Source: JBBRBB01 sp038206235 (GTDB taxonomy: Bacteria; Bacteroidota; Bacteroidia; Chitinophagales; Chitinophagaceae). Taken from it: a DNA stretch of 64,000 nt. Below, piece by piece: positions 36,732-45,200 of this stretch. The number at the start of each line of letters is the position of its first letter. Positions within the stretch are counted from its first letter, which is position 1. The notes under the pieces were generated by a model that was not told where the DNA came from, searched no databases, and saw only the letters and a list, made by a program, of their open reading frames with translations. Position numbers and translations under genes: made by a program. The DNA lies in contig JBBRBB010000010.1 of NCBI GenBank assembly GCA_038206235.1, positions 1 to 64,000 on the forward strand. The letters are read 5' to 3'.

Positions 36732-37121
36732 TTGAGCGCCTTTAAAACTTACGGACTTTCGCATATTGCGCTGGCGGTAAAAGATGTTAACCTCTCTGTT
36801 GAATTTTATCAGAAAGTTTTTGGCGCAAAGGTTATGTAGCAAAAAGAAAACTAGGCGCAGATTCAAACACCAAGCACCAATGATATCATTGTGTTTGAGC
36901 AAAACGAAAAGTTTGCAGGAAAAGTGGGAGGAGGCATTATGCACTTTGGATTTCGCCTTGTGAATGCAGCAGACATTGGTAAAGTAATTGACGCAGTAAA
37001 AAATGCAAATGGAGAAATTATCCGGCAGGGAGAATTTTTTCCCGGTGAGCCATATATTTTTTTCAAAGACCCGGATGGCTATGAAATTGAAGTGGTGTAT
37101 GAATTAGAGCAGAATGAATAG
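36732..37121 (+). pseudogene. VOC/glyoxalase-family gene with two in-frame stops
   Basis: One frame reads, from a possible TTG start, SAFKTYGLSHIALAVKDVNL through VEFYQKVFGAKVM, TAG (36837-36839), QKEN, TAG (36852-36854), AQIQTPSTNDIIVFEQNEKF and on to FFKDPDGYEIEVVYELEQNE. This is a complete vicinal-oxygen-chelate protein of about 130 residues apart from the two stops, which lie 15 bp apart with no frameshift. The C-terminal 76 codons still have an ATG at 36891, but it would lack the first beta-alpha-beta half. Confidence 0.85.
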
Positions 37122-37147
37122 GTTGTCCACAGGACTCTGCGGGTAGT

Positions 37148-37453
37148 TTAGGCGGATTCATACAACTGCAGTTTGCTTTTTATGTTAATCATCTCCCGCT
37201 GCAAATTTTCTACCCGCTCTAATAAATGCGTAATGGCTTCAATACCTTCTATATTAATTTCTAATTCATAATGCAGGCGGATGAGCTTTTCTAATTGCTG
37301 CAACTGACTCATATTGATAAATTCTTTTTCTTCAGCCGCAATAATTTCTATTAATCCATATTCGCTTAACGAACTGATGAAGGATATATCAACATTATAA
37401 TAAGTACAGCATTCGTCTGTTGATATTAATTGTTCTTTTTGCATCGTAATCAT
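37148..37453 (-). CDS. cbpM: CbpM-like chaperone modulator (MerR-like)
   Basis: The 101-residue protein has an N-terminal MerR-like helix-turn-helix (EQLISTDECCTYYNVDISFI) and a C-terminal helix (EAITHLLERVENLQREMINI), as in CbpM, which binds the J domain of CbpA and inhibits it. It follows the cbpA-like gene, and the TAATG junction shares one base. The Met at residue 4 is an alternative start. Confidence 0.8.
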   Translation of the reverse strand: MITMQKEQLISTDECCTYYNVDISFISSLSEYGLIEIIAAEEKEFINMSQLQQLEKLIRLHYELEINIEGIEAITHLLERVENLQREMINIKSKLQLYESA

Positions 37454-38364
37454 TATTTTAGTTGAGATAGTTCTGTGAATAATAATTTTTCTTTTTCAGA
37501 TAAATTCGCGGGCAGCTTTATTTGATAAGTAATAAACAAGTCTCCAAATTCTCCCTCTTTCTTATAAACAGGAAACCCTTTCCCTTTTAATTTTACTTTG
37601 TTTCCATTTTGTGTTTCGGGTTTTACTTTCAGTTTTATTTTTCCGCTTAATGTATCGAGAGTTATCTCACCTCCGAGCATTGCAGTATATAAATCTAACT
37701 CCGCATTGGCATACAAATCATTTTCCAAACGTTTAAATTTTTCATCCTCTGCAATAACAAACGTTATAAATAAATCTCCATTCGGGCCGCTATTAATTCC
37801 TCCTCCCCCATAACCTTTCAGCTTTATCACTTGTCCGTTTGCTACCCCCGCCGGAATTGTTATTCTTATATTCTTTCCATTTACAGTTAATGTTTGCTGA
37901 TGTGTGGTGTAAGCATCTCTCAGCGTTACATGCAATTCAGCATTATAATCCTGTCCGCGAAATTTTACACTTCTGTTTCTGCCTGATGATGATGATGATG
38001 CTTCATGCCTTCCGAACAATGATTCAAAAAAATCGGAGAAATCATTGTCTCCCTGTGCGCCTGAATAAGTATAATCCTGCCAGCCTGAAGAAGATGCTTG
38101 CTGCGATTGTGCCTGCCTTGCTTTCTCGAATTGCTCAGCATGTTGCCAGTCTTCGCCATACTTATCATACTTCTTTCTTTTTTCAGCGTCGCTTAATACT
38201 TCATTGGCTTCATTTATCTGCTGAAATTTTTTGTGAGCCTCTTTATCATTCGGGTTTAAATCAGGATGATGTTTTCTTGCCAGCTTGCGGTAAGCTTTTT
38301 TAATATCTTCCTGCGATGCATTTTTATTTATGCCTAAGGTTTTATAATAATCTACAAATGCCAT
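37453..38364 (-). CDS. cbpA: CbpA-type DnaJ co-chaperone
   Basis: The 303-residue protein has an N-terminal J domain with His33-Pro34-Asp35 (LARKHHPDLNPND), a G/S/Q-rich linker (about 75-130), and a DnaJ C-terminal domain (about 135-300; GYGGGGINSGPNGDLFITF). It has no Cys-rich zinc finger, so it is class B (CbpA-like). It stimulates DnaK ATPase in protein folding. Its partner modulator is encoded directly downstream. Confidence 0.9.
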   Translation of the reverse strand: MAFVDYYKTLGINKNASQEDIKKAYRKLARKHHPDLNPNDKEAHKKFQQINEANEVLSDAEKRKKYDKYGEDWQHAEQFEKARQAQSQQASSSGWQDYTYSGAQGDNDFSDFFESLFGRHEASSSSSGRNRSVKFRGQDYNAELHVTLRDAYTTHQQTLTVNGKNIRITIPAGVANGQVIKLKGYGGGGINSGPNGDLFITFVIAEDEKFKRLENDLYANAELDLYTAMLGGEITLDTLSGKIKLKVKPETQNGNKVKLKGKGFPVYKKEGEFGDLFITYQIKLPANLSEKEKLLFTELSQLK

Positions 38365-38462
38365 GAAATTATTTTTTGTAAAATTAAATGTAGTAAAAGT
38401 AATTACAGCTTATGGCTGATGATTGAATTATAGAATTATAAATAATGCAATCGTAAAAACTT

Positions 38463-38493
38463 TTGGTGTATCTTTTCTCAGCCGCTATTTTTG
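38463..38493 (+). promoter_or_regulatory. Bacteroidetes-type promoter of tRNA-Gln
   Basis: TTG (38463-38465), 20 nt, then TATTTTTG (38486-38493) fits the -33 TTG / -7 TAnnTTTG pattern. Transcription would start near 38500, about 12 nt before the tRNA. Confidence 0.65.
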
Positions 38494-38511
38494 CAGGCTG
38501 TAATTGAATAA

Positions 38512-38582
38512 TGCCCGATAGTATAAGGGTAGTACATCAGTTTTTGGTTCTGACTGTCTTGGTTCGAATCCAGGTCGGGCAA
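38512..38582 (+). tRNA. tRNA-Gln (anticodon TTG)
   Basis: The cloverleaf has a perfect seven-pair acceptor stem (TGCCCGA/TCGGGCA), a D arm with AAGGGTAGT, anticodon arm TCAGT-TTTTGGT-TCTGA with anticodon TTG, and a T arm CTTGG-TTCGAAT-CCAGG. The discriminator is A; CCA is not encoded. A promoter lies just upstream and a terminator just downstream. Confidence 0.95.
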
Positions 38583-38591
38583 CAAACGAAA

Positions 38592-38620
38592 AGTCAGCGA
38601 TTTGCTGGCTTTTTGTTTTT
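38592..38620 (+). terminator. Rho-independent terminator after tRNA-Gln
   Basis: AGTCAGC-(5 nt)-GCTGGCT forms a stem (one G-T pair) followed by TTTTGTTTTT, ten bases after the tRNA. Confidence 0.85.
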
Positions 38621-38623
38621 AGT

Positions 38624-38649
38624 GTTGCGAAGTCTCCGGACTTCGCAAC
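38624..38649. repeat. Perfect inverted repeat after tRNA-Gln
   Basis: GTTGCGAAGTC and GACTTCGCAAC form an 11-bp perfect stem with loop TCCG, just after the tRNA terminator. No T-run follows, so this is not a terminator; it resembles the other small palindromes of the window. Confidence 0.75.
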
Positions 38650-38675
38650 AGAAATTTTATAGTCTTTGACTATCT

Positions 38676-38700
38676 AACTGAAAACTGAAAACTGAAAACT
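38676..38700. repeat. AAACTGA heptamer array
   Basis: Three and a half copies of AAACTGA, period 7 bp, followed by a CAATTGTCAAC variant, lie between the tRNA and the permease gene. The unit is related to the arrays at 19542 and 40656. Confidence 0.8.
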
Positions 38701-38774
38701 TCCAATTGTCAACACCCTTCTTCCGTTCATCTAAAAAAAATATGCACATTTTCTAAAATTGTAATTTTGATTTC

Positions 38775-40028
38775 ATGTTTAAATTACTCAGCATATTATG
38801 GAACAGCTTTCGTATGGCTTTGCAGGAGTTGCGGGTAAATAAGCTTCGCACCTTTCTTTCACTCTTTGGTGTTACCATTGGTATATTCTGCATTATTGGC
38901 GTGCTTGCCACTGTAAATAGTTTGGAAAGCAAAGTACAAAATGATATAAAATCGTTTGGCTCTAATACTATTTATATTGATAAGTGGGAATATTCTGGCG
39001 GCGCCGATTATCCCTGGTGGAAATTTGTAAACCGCCCTTCTCCTAAATATGATGAGGTAAAATTTATCAAAGAAAGAAGTGCGCTTTCCGCTTATGTTGC
39101 TTATTTCAATTCAACAAATGCTGATGTATCTTATAAGAATATCCAACTAAATAATGTTGGAATCTATGGCATTTCAGATGAATTCACAAACATTCAAACA
39201 GTGGATATTGAATATGGAAGATATTTTAATGAAAGTGAATTTCTGCGCGGCAATGCTGTAGGTATTATTGGTTATACAAATGCAGAGCAATTATTTAGCA
39301 AAGCTGAAAAAGCAATTGGAAGGCAGGTAATGTTTAATGGAAAAAAAATAAACATAATCGGTATTATAAAAAAACAGGGGCAATCTTTTGTTGGCGGATT
39401 TGATTATGACCATTGCATTATTCTTACCTATCGCTGCTTTGCAGGTATCTATGATGTGAATGGAAATTTTACGCAACCCTTTATTATGGTGAAAGGGAAA
39501 GATGGTGTGCCCACCTCTGCACTCATGGATGAATTGCGTGGCGTAATGCGGCAGTTGAGAAGATTAAGCCCTAAAGAAGACGATAATTTTGCATTGAACG
39601 ATGTGAATGATTTCAGCAAACAGGTAAGCGGATTCTTTGGTTCTGTAAATGCCGGTGGCTGGGCAATTGCAGGACTGAGCCTGATAGTTGGCGCATTTGG
39701 TGTTGCTAATATTATGTTTGTTACGGTGCGTGAACGCACCAGCCAGATTGGTTTAAAAAAAGCCATTGGTGCAAAAAGCAGAACCATACTCACAGAATTT
39801 TTATTAGAGAGTGCGTTCCTTTGTATCATCGGTGGCTTTATTGGTTTGCTGCTTGTTTGGATACTTGCTCTCATACTTAGTAATATTTTACCTTTTCCAA
39901 TTATAATTTCCGGAAATATTATTACGCTTGCTTTTTCAATTTGTGTTGTTCTCGGAATTTTATCGGGCATCATTCCCGCTTCCATTGCAGCCCGCATGAA
40001 TCCTGTGGTGGCGATAAGAAGTAAATAA
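38775..40028 (+). CDS. MacB/FtsX-type ABC transporter permease
   Basis: The 417-residue permease has an N-terminal helix (about 22-45; LRTFLSLFGVTIGIFCIIG), a MacB-like periplasmic core domain (about 50-270) and three C-terminal helices (about 288-310, 340-365, 375-400). TVRERTSQIGLKKAIGAKSR is the typical FtsX ATPase-contact loop. MacB-type transporters export antibiotics, peptides or lipoproteins. No ATPase gene is adjacent, so its partner is elsewhere in the genome. Confidence 0.88.
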   Translation: MFKLLSILWNSFRMALQELRVNKLRTFLSLFGVTIGIFCIIGVLATVNSLESKVQNDIKSFGSNTIYIDKWEYSGGADYPWWKFVNRPSPKYDEVKFIKERSALSAYVAYFNSTNADVSYKNIQLNNVGIYGISDEFTNIQTVDIEYGRYFNESEFLRGNAVGIIGYTNAEQLFSKAEKAIGRQVMFNGKKINIIGIIKKQGQSFVGGFDYDHCIILTYRCFAGIYDVNGNFTQPFIMVKGKDGVPTSALMDELRGVMRQLRRLSPKEDDNFALNDVNDFSKQVSGFFGSVNAGGWAIAGLSLIVGAFGVANIMFVTVRERTSQIGLKKAIGAKSRTILTEFLLESAFLCIIGGFIGLLLVWILALILSNILPFPIIISGNIITLAFSICVVLGILSGIIPASIAARMNPVVAIRSK

Positions 40029-40030
40029 GA

Positions 40031-40063
40031 GTTGAATGGTTGAATGGTTGAATGGTTGAAATG
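40031..40063. repeat. GGTTGAAT 8-bp tandem array
   Basis: Four copies of GTTGAATG, period 8 bp, start two bases after the permease stop codon. This is the one clear array here with an 8-bp rather than 7-bp unit. A small GTCC/GGAC hairpin region (40090-40125) follows. Confidence 0.8.
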
Positions 40064-40147
40064 TTCAGGTTTTAGTTTTCTCAACGCCGGCTTTAGTTCT
40101 TCTCCGAAGGAGTCCTACGGACATGGCGTCTTTGTCCCGTTTAGAAC

Positions 40148-40482
40148 GCAATCACTTCATCTGAATATCTTTGAGCAGCAACAGTTCAACTATAGAATGT
40201 GTGAATTATTTTTAACCAAATGACTTTAATGACTTGTTGACTCAGTGACTATCACCATTGCAAGCACTTCATTTGAATATCTTTGGGTAGCAACAGTTCA
40301 ACTATAGAATGCGTGAATTATTTTTACCAAATGACTTTAATGACTTGTTGACTCAATGACTATCACCATCGCAATCACTTCATCTGAATATCTTTGAGCA
40401 GCAACAGTTCAACTATAGAATGTGTGAATTATTTTTAACCAAATGACTTTAATGACTTATTGACTCAATGACTATCACCATC
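40148..40482 (+). repeat. Three tandem ~112-bp repeats including the tsaD start
   Basis: Units 40148-40259, 40260-40370 and 40371-40482 are near-identical. Each contains ACAGTTCAACTATAGAATG, an AATGACT-rich block and the sequence TGACTATCACCAT. In unit 3 this sequence is the start of tsaD (ATGACTATCACCATC). Unit 2 has an ATG and unit 1 a GTG in the same place, each opening a short frame that soon ends. So the tsaD start region is triplicated. The AATGACTTTAATGACT part belongs to the heptamer family at 7042-7108. Confidence 0.9.
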
Positions 40483-41463
40483 CTCGCCATAGAATCTTCC
40501 TGCGATGAAACCGCTGCCGCTGTCTGTTCAGAAGGGAAAATACTATCAAACATTATTGCTGGTCAAAAAATTCACGAACAATACGGGGGCGTAGTTCCTG
40601 AACTGGCAAGCCGGGCACATATTCAAAATATAGTTCCTGTTGTTGATGTTGCTCTAAAAACTGCAAACTGTAAACTGGAAACTGTAAACGCTATTGCCTT
40701 CACACAATCACCCGGACTTATCGGAAGCTTATTAGTAGGAGCACAGTTTGCAAAATCATTATCTCTTGCTTTGGATAAACCCTTGATTGCAGTGCATCAC
40801 ATGCAGGCGCATGTATTAGCAAATTTGATAGATGAACCGAAACCTGAGTTTCCATTTTTATGCTTAACCGTGAGCGGCGGACATACACAAATTGTGCTGG
40901 CAAAGTCACCGTTGAATTTAGAAGTTCTTGGCGAAACCATTGATGATGCTGCAGGCGAAGCATTTGATAAAACTGCAAAGATGCTGGGGCTTCCTTATCC
41001 CGGCGGACCTTTAATTGATAAATATGCAGAGGAGGGAAATCCTCATGCTTTCAAATTTGCCGAGCCGCAAATTCCAAATCTCGATTTTAGCTTCAGCGGA
41101 TTAAAGACATCGGTGCTATATTTTTTGCAAAAGCAACCACCTGATTTTATAGAAAATAATTTGAATGATTTATGTGCATCTATTCAATACACTATCATCA
41201 ATATTCTCCTAAAAAAATTAATGAAGGCAGTTGAGCAAACAGGAATTAAACAAGTATGTATTGCAGGAGGCGTAAGTGCAAACAGCGGGTTGCGAAAAAC
41301 ATTTCAGGAACTTGCTTCAAAGCAACAGTGGAAAATATTTATTCCGATGCATGAGTATTGCACTGACAATGCTGCTATGATTGCCATTGCAGGATATTAT
41401 AAATATCTCGCAAATGATTTTGTTTCTTTAGATGCTGGTGTAAGTGCAAGAGCAAAGTGGTGA
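40468..41463 (+). CDS. tsaD: tRNA N6-adenosine threonylcarbamoyltransferase
   Basis: The 331-residue enzyme transfers threonylcarbamoyl to A37 of ANN-decoding tRNAs. The N terminus LAIESSCDETAAAV, the metal-binding HHMQAH, SGGHTQIVL, AFDKTAKMLGLPYPGGP and the C-terminal CTDNAAMIA are all intact. Residues 1-5 (MTITI) come from the tandem repeat at 40371-40482. A second repeat array is translated near residues 64-74 (KTANCKLETVN), in place of the usual short loop before AIAFTQSPGLIGSL. Both sites are outside the active site. Confidence 0.95.
   Translation: MTITILAIESSCDETAAAVCSEGKILSNIIAGQKIHEQYGGVVPELASRAHIQNIVPVVDVALKTANCKLETVNAIAFTQSPGLIGSLLVGAQFAKSLSLALDKPLIAVHHMQAHVLANLIDEPKPEFPFLCLTVSGGHTQIVLAKSPLNLEVLGETIDDAAGEAFDKTAKMLGLPYPGGPLIDKYAEEGNPHAFKFAEPQIPNLDFSFSGLKTSVLYFLQKQPPDFIENNLNDLCASIQYTIINILLKKLMKAVEQTGIKQVCIAGGVSANSGLRKTFQELASKQQWKIFIPMHEYCTDNAAMIAIAGYYKYLANDFVSLDAGVSARAKW
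40656..40688 (+). repeat. AAACTGN heptamer array translated within tsaD
   Basis: AAACTGC, AAACTGT, AAACTGG, AAACTGT, AAAC follow with period 7 bp and are read in frame as KTANCKLETVN. The same unit family is intergenic at 19542-19587 and 38676-38700. Confidence 0.9.
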
Positions 41464-41540
41464 ATAGTTTAAATGTAACTATTTGCTTTGATTCGTTGCC
41501 CTTTTTAAAAGTATTTTTAGCAGGAAATTTTTTGCTGTTT

Positions 41541-41655
41541 AATCTTCACTTCTTCTCACTTAACCCATACAACTCATAAACAAGTGCATCTATTTTTTTA
41601 TCCGTAAAAGCAATGCGTTGTTTTAATTGCTCCTGCTGGTGTGGTAAGGTTGTTT
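41541..41655 (-). pseudogene. Duplicate remnant of the RM gene 3' end
   Basis: This ~115-bp block is about 90% identical by eye to 42311-42425, the sequence encoding the last ~40 residues of the type IIG enzyme (translated as HQQEQLKQR, then KKIDALVYELYGLSEK). It has no upstream coding part. It lies on the far side of the two small genes at 41689-42265, so these are bracketed by direct repeats of the RM gene end. Confidence 0.85.
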
Positions 41656-41688
41656 ACAAAAGTCAATTTAGCAAAACTTTGCTGAAAA

Positions 41689-41841
41689 TTATTTTTTTGG
41701 AATTTGAGGATGAGGTTTAGGTGGCGGTGAAGAGGGCTGACCAGTATTTGGTATAGGTTGACTATCAGGTTTAGGTGGATGTGACCCTGGATAACCTTTG
41801 GTTTCATCAGGTTTTGGTAGAATTTTTATTTCCTTTTCCAT
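41689..41841 (-). CDS. Small proline-rich protein
   Basis: Start 41841 (MEKEIKILPKPDETKGYPGS) gives 50 residues; a longer frame from 41886 overlaps the upstream gene and is unlikely. The protein is rich in Pro and Lys (PPKPDSQ, TGQPSSPPPKPHPQIPKK) with no membrane segment and is expected to be disordered. It starts one base after the stop of the three-helix membrane protein gene (TAG-T-ATG), so the two are probably translationally coupled. No family recognised. Confidence 0.6.
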   Translation of the reverse strand: MEKEIKILPKPDETKGYPGSHPPKPDSQPIPNTGQPSSPPPKPHPQIPKK

Positions 41842-41842
41842 A

Positions 41843-42265
41843 CTACATATTTCGAGAAACAAATATAATAATAAGCAAAATTCCAATAAACAATAGTACC
41901 GCGGATATCCAGTTAATAATTACAATTAAATTATTTCTTCTTTTTGCTTTGCTATATAAATAAATACAATCGTCTATTTCTTTTATTGTTTTTGAATGAC
42001 ATCTAAATGTGTGGAGATGAGAAATTAAATTAATCATTAAGGTGGTAGCAAGGATAATCCATCCTAGTACTAATATGAATTTGCATGATACATTAGATAA
42101 ATTAGGAAAAAGTTTTTCTACAAGCAACATCGATACACCAATAGAGCCAGAACTAATATAAGATAGTTGCTTTTCGAAAGTGTCTTGACTTTTGTTAAGC
42201 AAAGAAAGTAGCTCTTCCCTATAAGCCTTGAGAGTAGATGACATATTTGGGTTTTCTTCATTCAT
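41843..42265 (-). CDS. Three-helix membrane protein next to RM system
   Basis: The 140-residue protein has an N-terminal amphipathic helix (about 10-35; LKAYREELLSLLNKSQDTFE), hydrophobic segments at about 38-50, 60-82 and 112-136, and a charged helix between the last two (KTIKEIDDCIYLYSKAKRR). The layout recalls small membrane effectors such as SLATT proteins, but I cannot assign it. It lies 20 bp after the RM gene and is followed by the Pro-rich gene, within direct repeats of the RM gene end. Confidence 0.65.
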   Translation of the reverse strand: MNEENPNMSSTLKAYREELLSLLNKSQDTFEKQLSYISSGSIGVSMLLVEKLFPNLSNVSCKFILVLGWIILATTLMINLISHLHTFRCHSKTIKEIDDCIYLYSKAKRRNNLIVIINWISAVLLFIGILLIIIFVSRNM

Positions 42266-42285
42266 ACTTATAAATAATTTGTAAA

Positions 42286-45200
42286 TTAATTACTTGTTTC
42301 CCCCTCTATAATCTTCACCTCCTTCTCACTTAACCCATACAACTCATACACAAGCGCATCAATTTTTTTATCGCTCAAGACAGCGCGTTGTTTTAATTGC
42401 TCCTGCTGGTGTGGTAAGGTTGTTTGTTGAAGTTGGGCGTTTAGTTGAAGCATGGTATCTACGAGTTTTACAATTTCATCATGAAGTTTTTTTTCTGATT
42501 TACTTAATTCATTAATTTTTTTAATTGGAAAATTTTTAAAGAAAACATAGCTGGGCTCATAAAACCCCCCTCTAAGTTTTGGTAAATACTTTTCAAAAAG
42601 AAAATAATTAAGCTTGCTATTTAAAATGCCAAGTAAATATTTATCATCTAATGAAATAATAAAACACTTTTGATTAGTGTACCATTTATTATCATCATAA
42701 GTAAATTCTGGTTGCTTACAAATGTTCGGATAAATAATTTTCGTTTTCTCAAATTCTAAATGATAATCTATTGAATCCTGTATTTCGTACCATCTATAAC
42801 TTCCAGGTTTACGACCTTTCCATTCTGCACCTTTCCAATTGTTGGGCTTTACCATCAATTGTTCTTTAAACTGAGTCAAATGTTTTTTAATCGCAGGATA
42901 AATATTAATATCAATTCCTCTTTTAGTAAAGATTAGATATTTATTGCTTACAGGTTTTTCAAATCTCTTTACATCTCTACCTGCCAAAAATGGTTTTATA
43001 ATTTCTTTACTTCGATTATCTTCTTTAATTAATTTTTGCTTAGTGGGTTCATCAATTACAAATGCCTCATTCAATCCGGTTACTATTCCACGATAAATAT
43101 TCCCTTTCACATATTCGCTTAATGGAATTCCTGCTTGCTGTATTTTTTTAAGCAGTTTTTGCCCTGCTTCATTAGATAAATTCCATCCAGTATCTTCCAA
43201 TGTTTTCTTTGAAATAGTTTGCTTATTTTCGTTCACGTATGACTGAAGATTATCAAACTTCAATGTTTTTATGCTTAGCGTATCAAGCGATACGGGTTCG
43301 ATTCCCGTACGCGGTTCATTTTTTCCAGCTATAATTATACATGGATAAGTTGTTGCATTTTGAAAGACACGCAGATCCCCAAAGTCAATAATCTGCTTTA
43401 TTGTTTGTTGCTTTAACCATTTACGCAATGGTTCTCCGTAATTAGCTCGCATCCATTTATTAGCCACAATAATTCCGAATACTCCTTTCTGATTTAATAA
43501 ACCAATACCTTTTTCAATAAAGTAGCTATACAAGTCAGCCATGCCATGATATACCTGGTAATGTTTTTGAAAATAACGCTGAACAATTTCAGGTAACATT
43601 TCCTGCCTTACGTACGGTGGATTCCCCACCACCACATCAAACCCACCCTGTTTAAACACTTCTTTGAAATTCTCCTTCCAGCTAAATGGTTTTACAGCAT
43701 GTGTATCCGCATCAGGAAATTTTTCATAAAAATCCATATCAATCAAACTGTTTCCGCACTTAATATTATTTTCCAGCGAAGGCAACACAGTTTCTCCAAA
43801 ACGCAGCTCTGCATTTACGCTGCTCTGCGTTTCACCTTCCATACATTTCAACAATAAACTCAACTTGGTTACTTCTACTGCGTTCAGGTCAAGGTCAACC
43901 CCATAAATATTATTCAGCAGAATTTGCTTTTTAATTGCAGTGCTAAGATTGCCATCGGGTGTAAGGGGTAATTTGCTGCGTTCCCTTATTGCATCATTAC
44001 GCTGTTTATTATTGTATTCACTTTGATTTCCGGCAATACCGGTTAGCCTTGTATATTCAGGAGTATAATATTCCCTATGCCATTTTAATAAATAGTCATA
44101 AGCGCCCAATAAAAAACTGCCGCTGCCACATGCAGGGTCAACAATCTTTAATTTGGTTACATCTTCCGGCGTTTTGTTTTTAAGCAGTTTGCCAACTGTG
44201 TGCTCAACAATATAATCAACAATATATTGCGGTGTGTAATACACGCCGCCTGCCTTGCGCACCTCAGGCTTTTCTTCAATTACCGCACGGTGTGTGCCTT
44301 TTAAAATTATTTGTTTGCCTAAGAACTGCTCATAAGCGCTGCCTAAAATTTCTACATTAAGTACACTAAACTCATAAGGGCTGAGAGGGTAATACAAATG
44401 CTGAATAATTTTTCGCAGTGTGTTATTATCAATTTCAAGCCGCCTGCTTATTTTATCTTTCCTGAAATCAAAAATGCCGCTGTTGTATTTGCTGTCTGCC
44501 TCAGTAAATAATTTCAGCAGGCGTGTATAAACAAGATTCTTTTCACCGCCGATTGATACAATGCAATTTTTTAAGCTTCCATATTCTTCTATGCTGCGGT
44601 CTTCGGCAATGCGTAAAAAAATCAGCCTGTCGAGCAAAGCCTGCACCACAAAATTCAATTCATCATTGTTAAGTTCATTGCGCAATGCAATGTTGAGTGC
44701 AAGCTCTTTTCTCCATTCATCCAGGCTGTTTAAAAAATCTTTATCAACGGTAGCAGTGCCTTTTTTTAATTTACCGGTTGAAATAAATTTATCAAGCCCG
44801 CCGCGTAAAACTTTTTCTTTGCTGAAAGTGTCCCACAAAAAATCGAACTCATTCAAATAATCTTTGTAGGTAAAATATTTTATGCGGGCTGTGCTGGCTT
44901 TATCTGTTACCGCAGGTTTTTTAAGACAATCATACAAAGCGAACTCTTCAAAATCGGTAACAATGCTTACAGGCAGCTTGGCGCTCCATCCATAGCGGCG
45001 CACCTGGTATGCAGGCACAATATCTTCCTTCACATACACGCTTGGTTTCTTTGCTTCAACAAAAAATAATCGCTTGCCACCGGGCAAACGAAAAGAATAA
45101 TCAGGTGCTTTGGTTGCTGTTCCAACTTTTAATTTGTCTTCGTGAATTACTTCGCGGTAAGCTTCTGCATAACCCTGCGCATTATTCATATCCCAGCCCA

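Noticed and set aside
34815..37121. Possible TAG (amber) recoding, since in-frame stops in two genes are all TAG
   Set aside because: Clear genes in the window end in TAG (macrodomain gene, hydroxylase, three-helix membrane protein), and the amidohydrolase also has a large deletion, so decay is the simpler explanation.
40148..40482. CRISPR-like repeats
   Set aside because: The three units are directly abutting, about 112 bp each, with no spacers, and no cas gene is nearby. The heptamer arrays also lack spacers.
43292..43314. A full tRNA gene
   Set aside because: Only the T arm and a short acceptor-like piece are present; no D or anticodon arm lies upstream.
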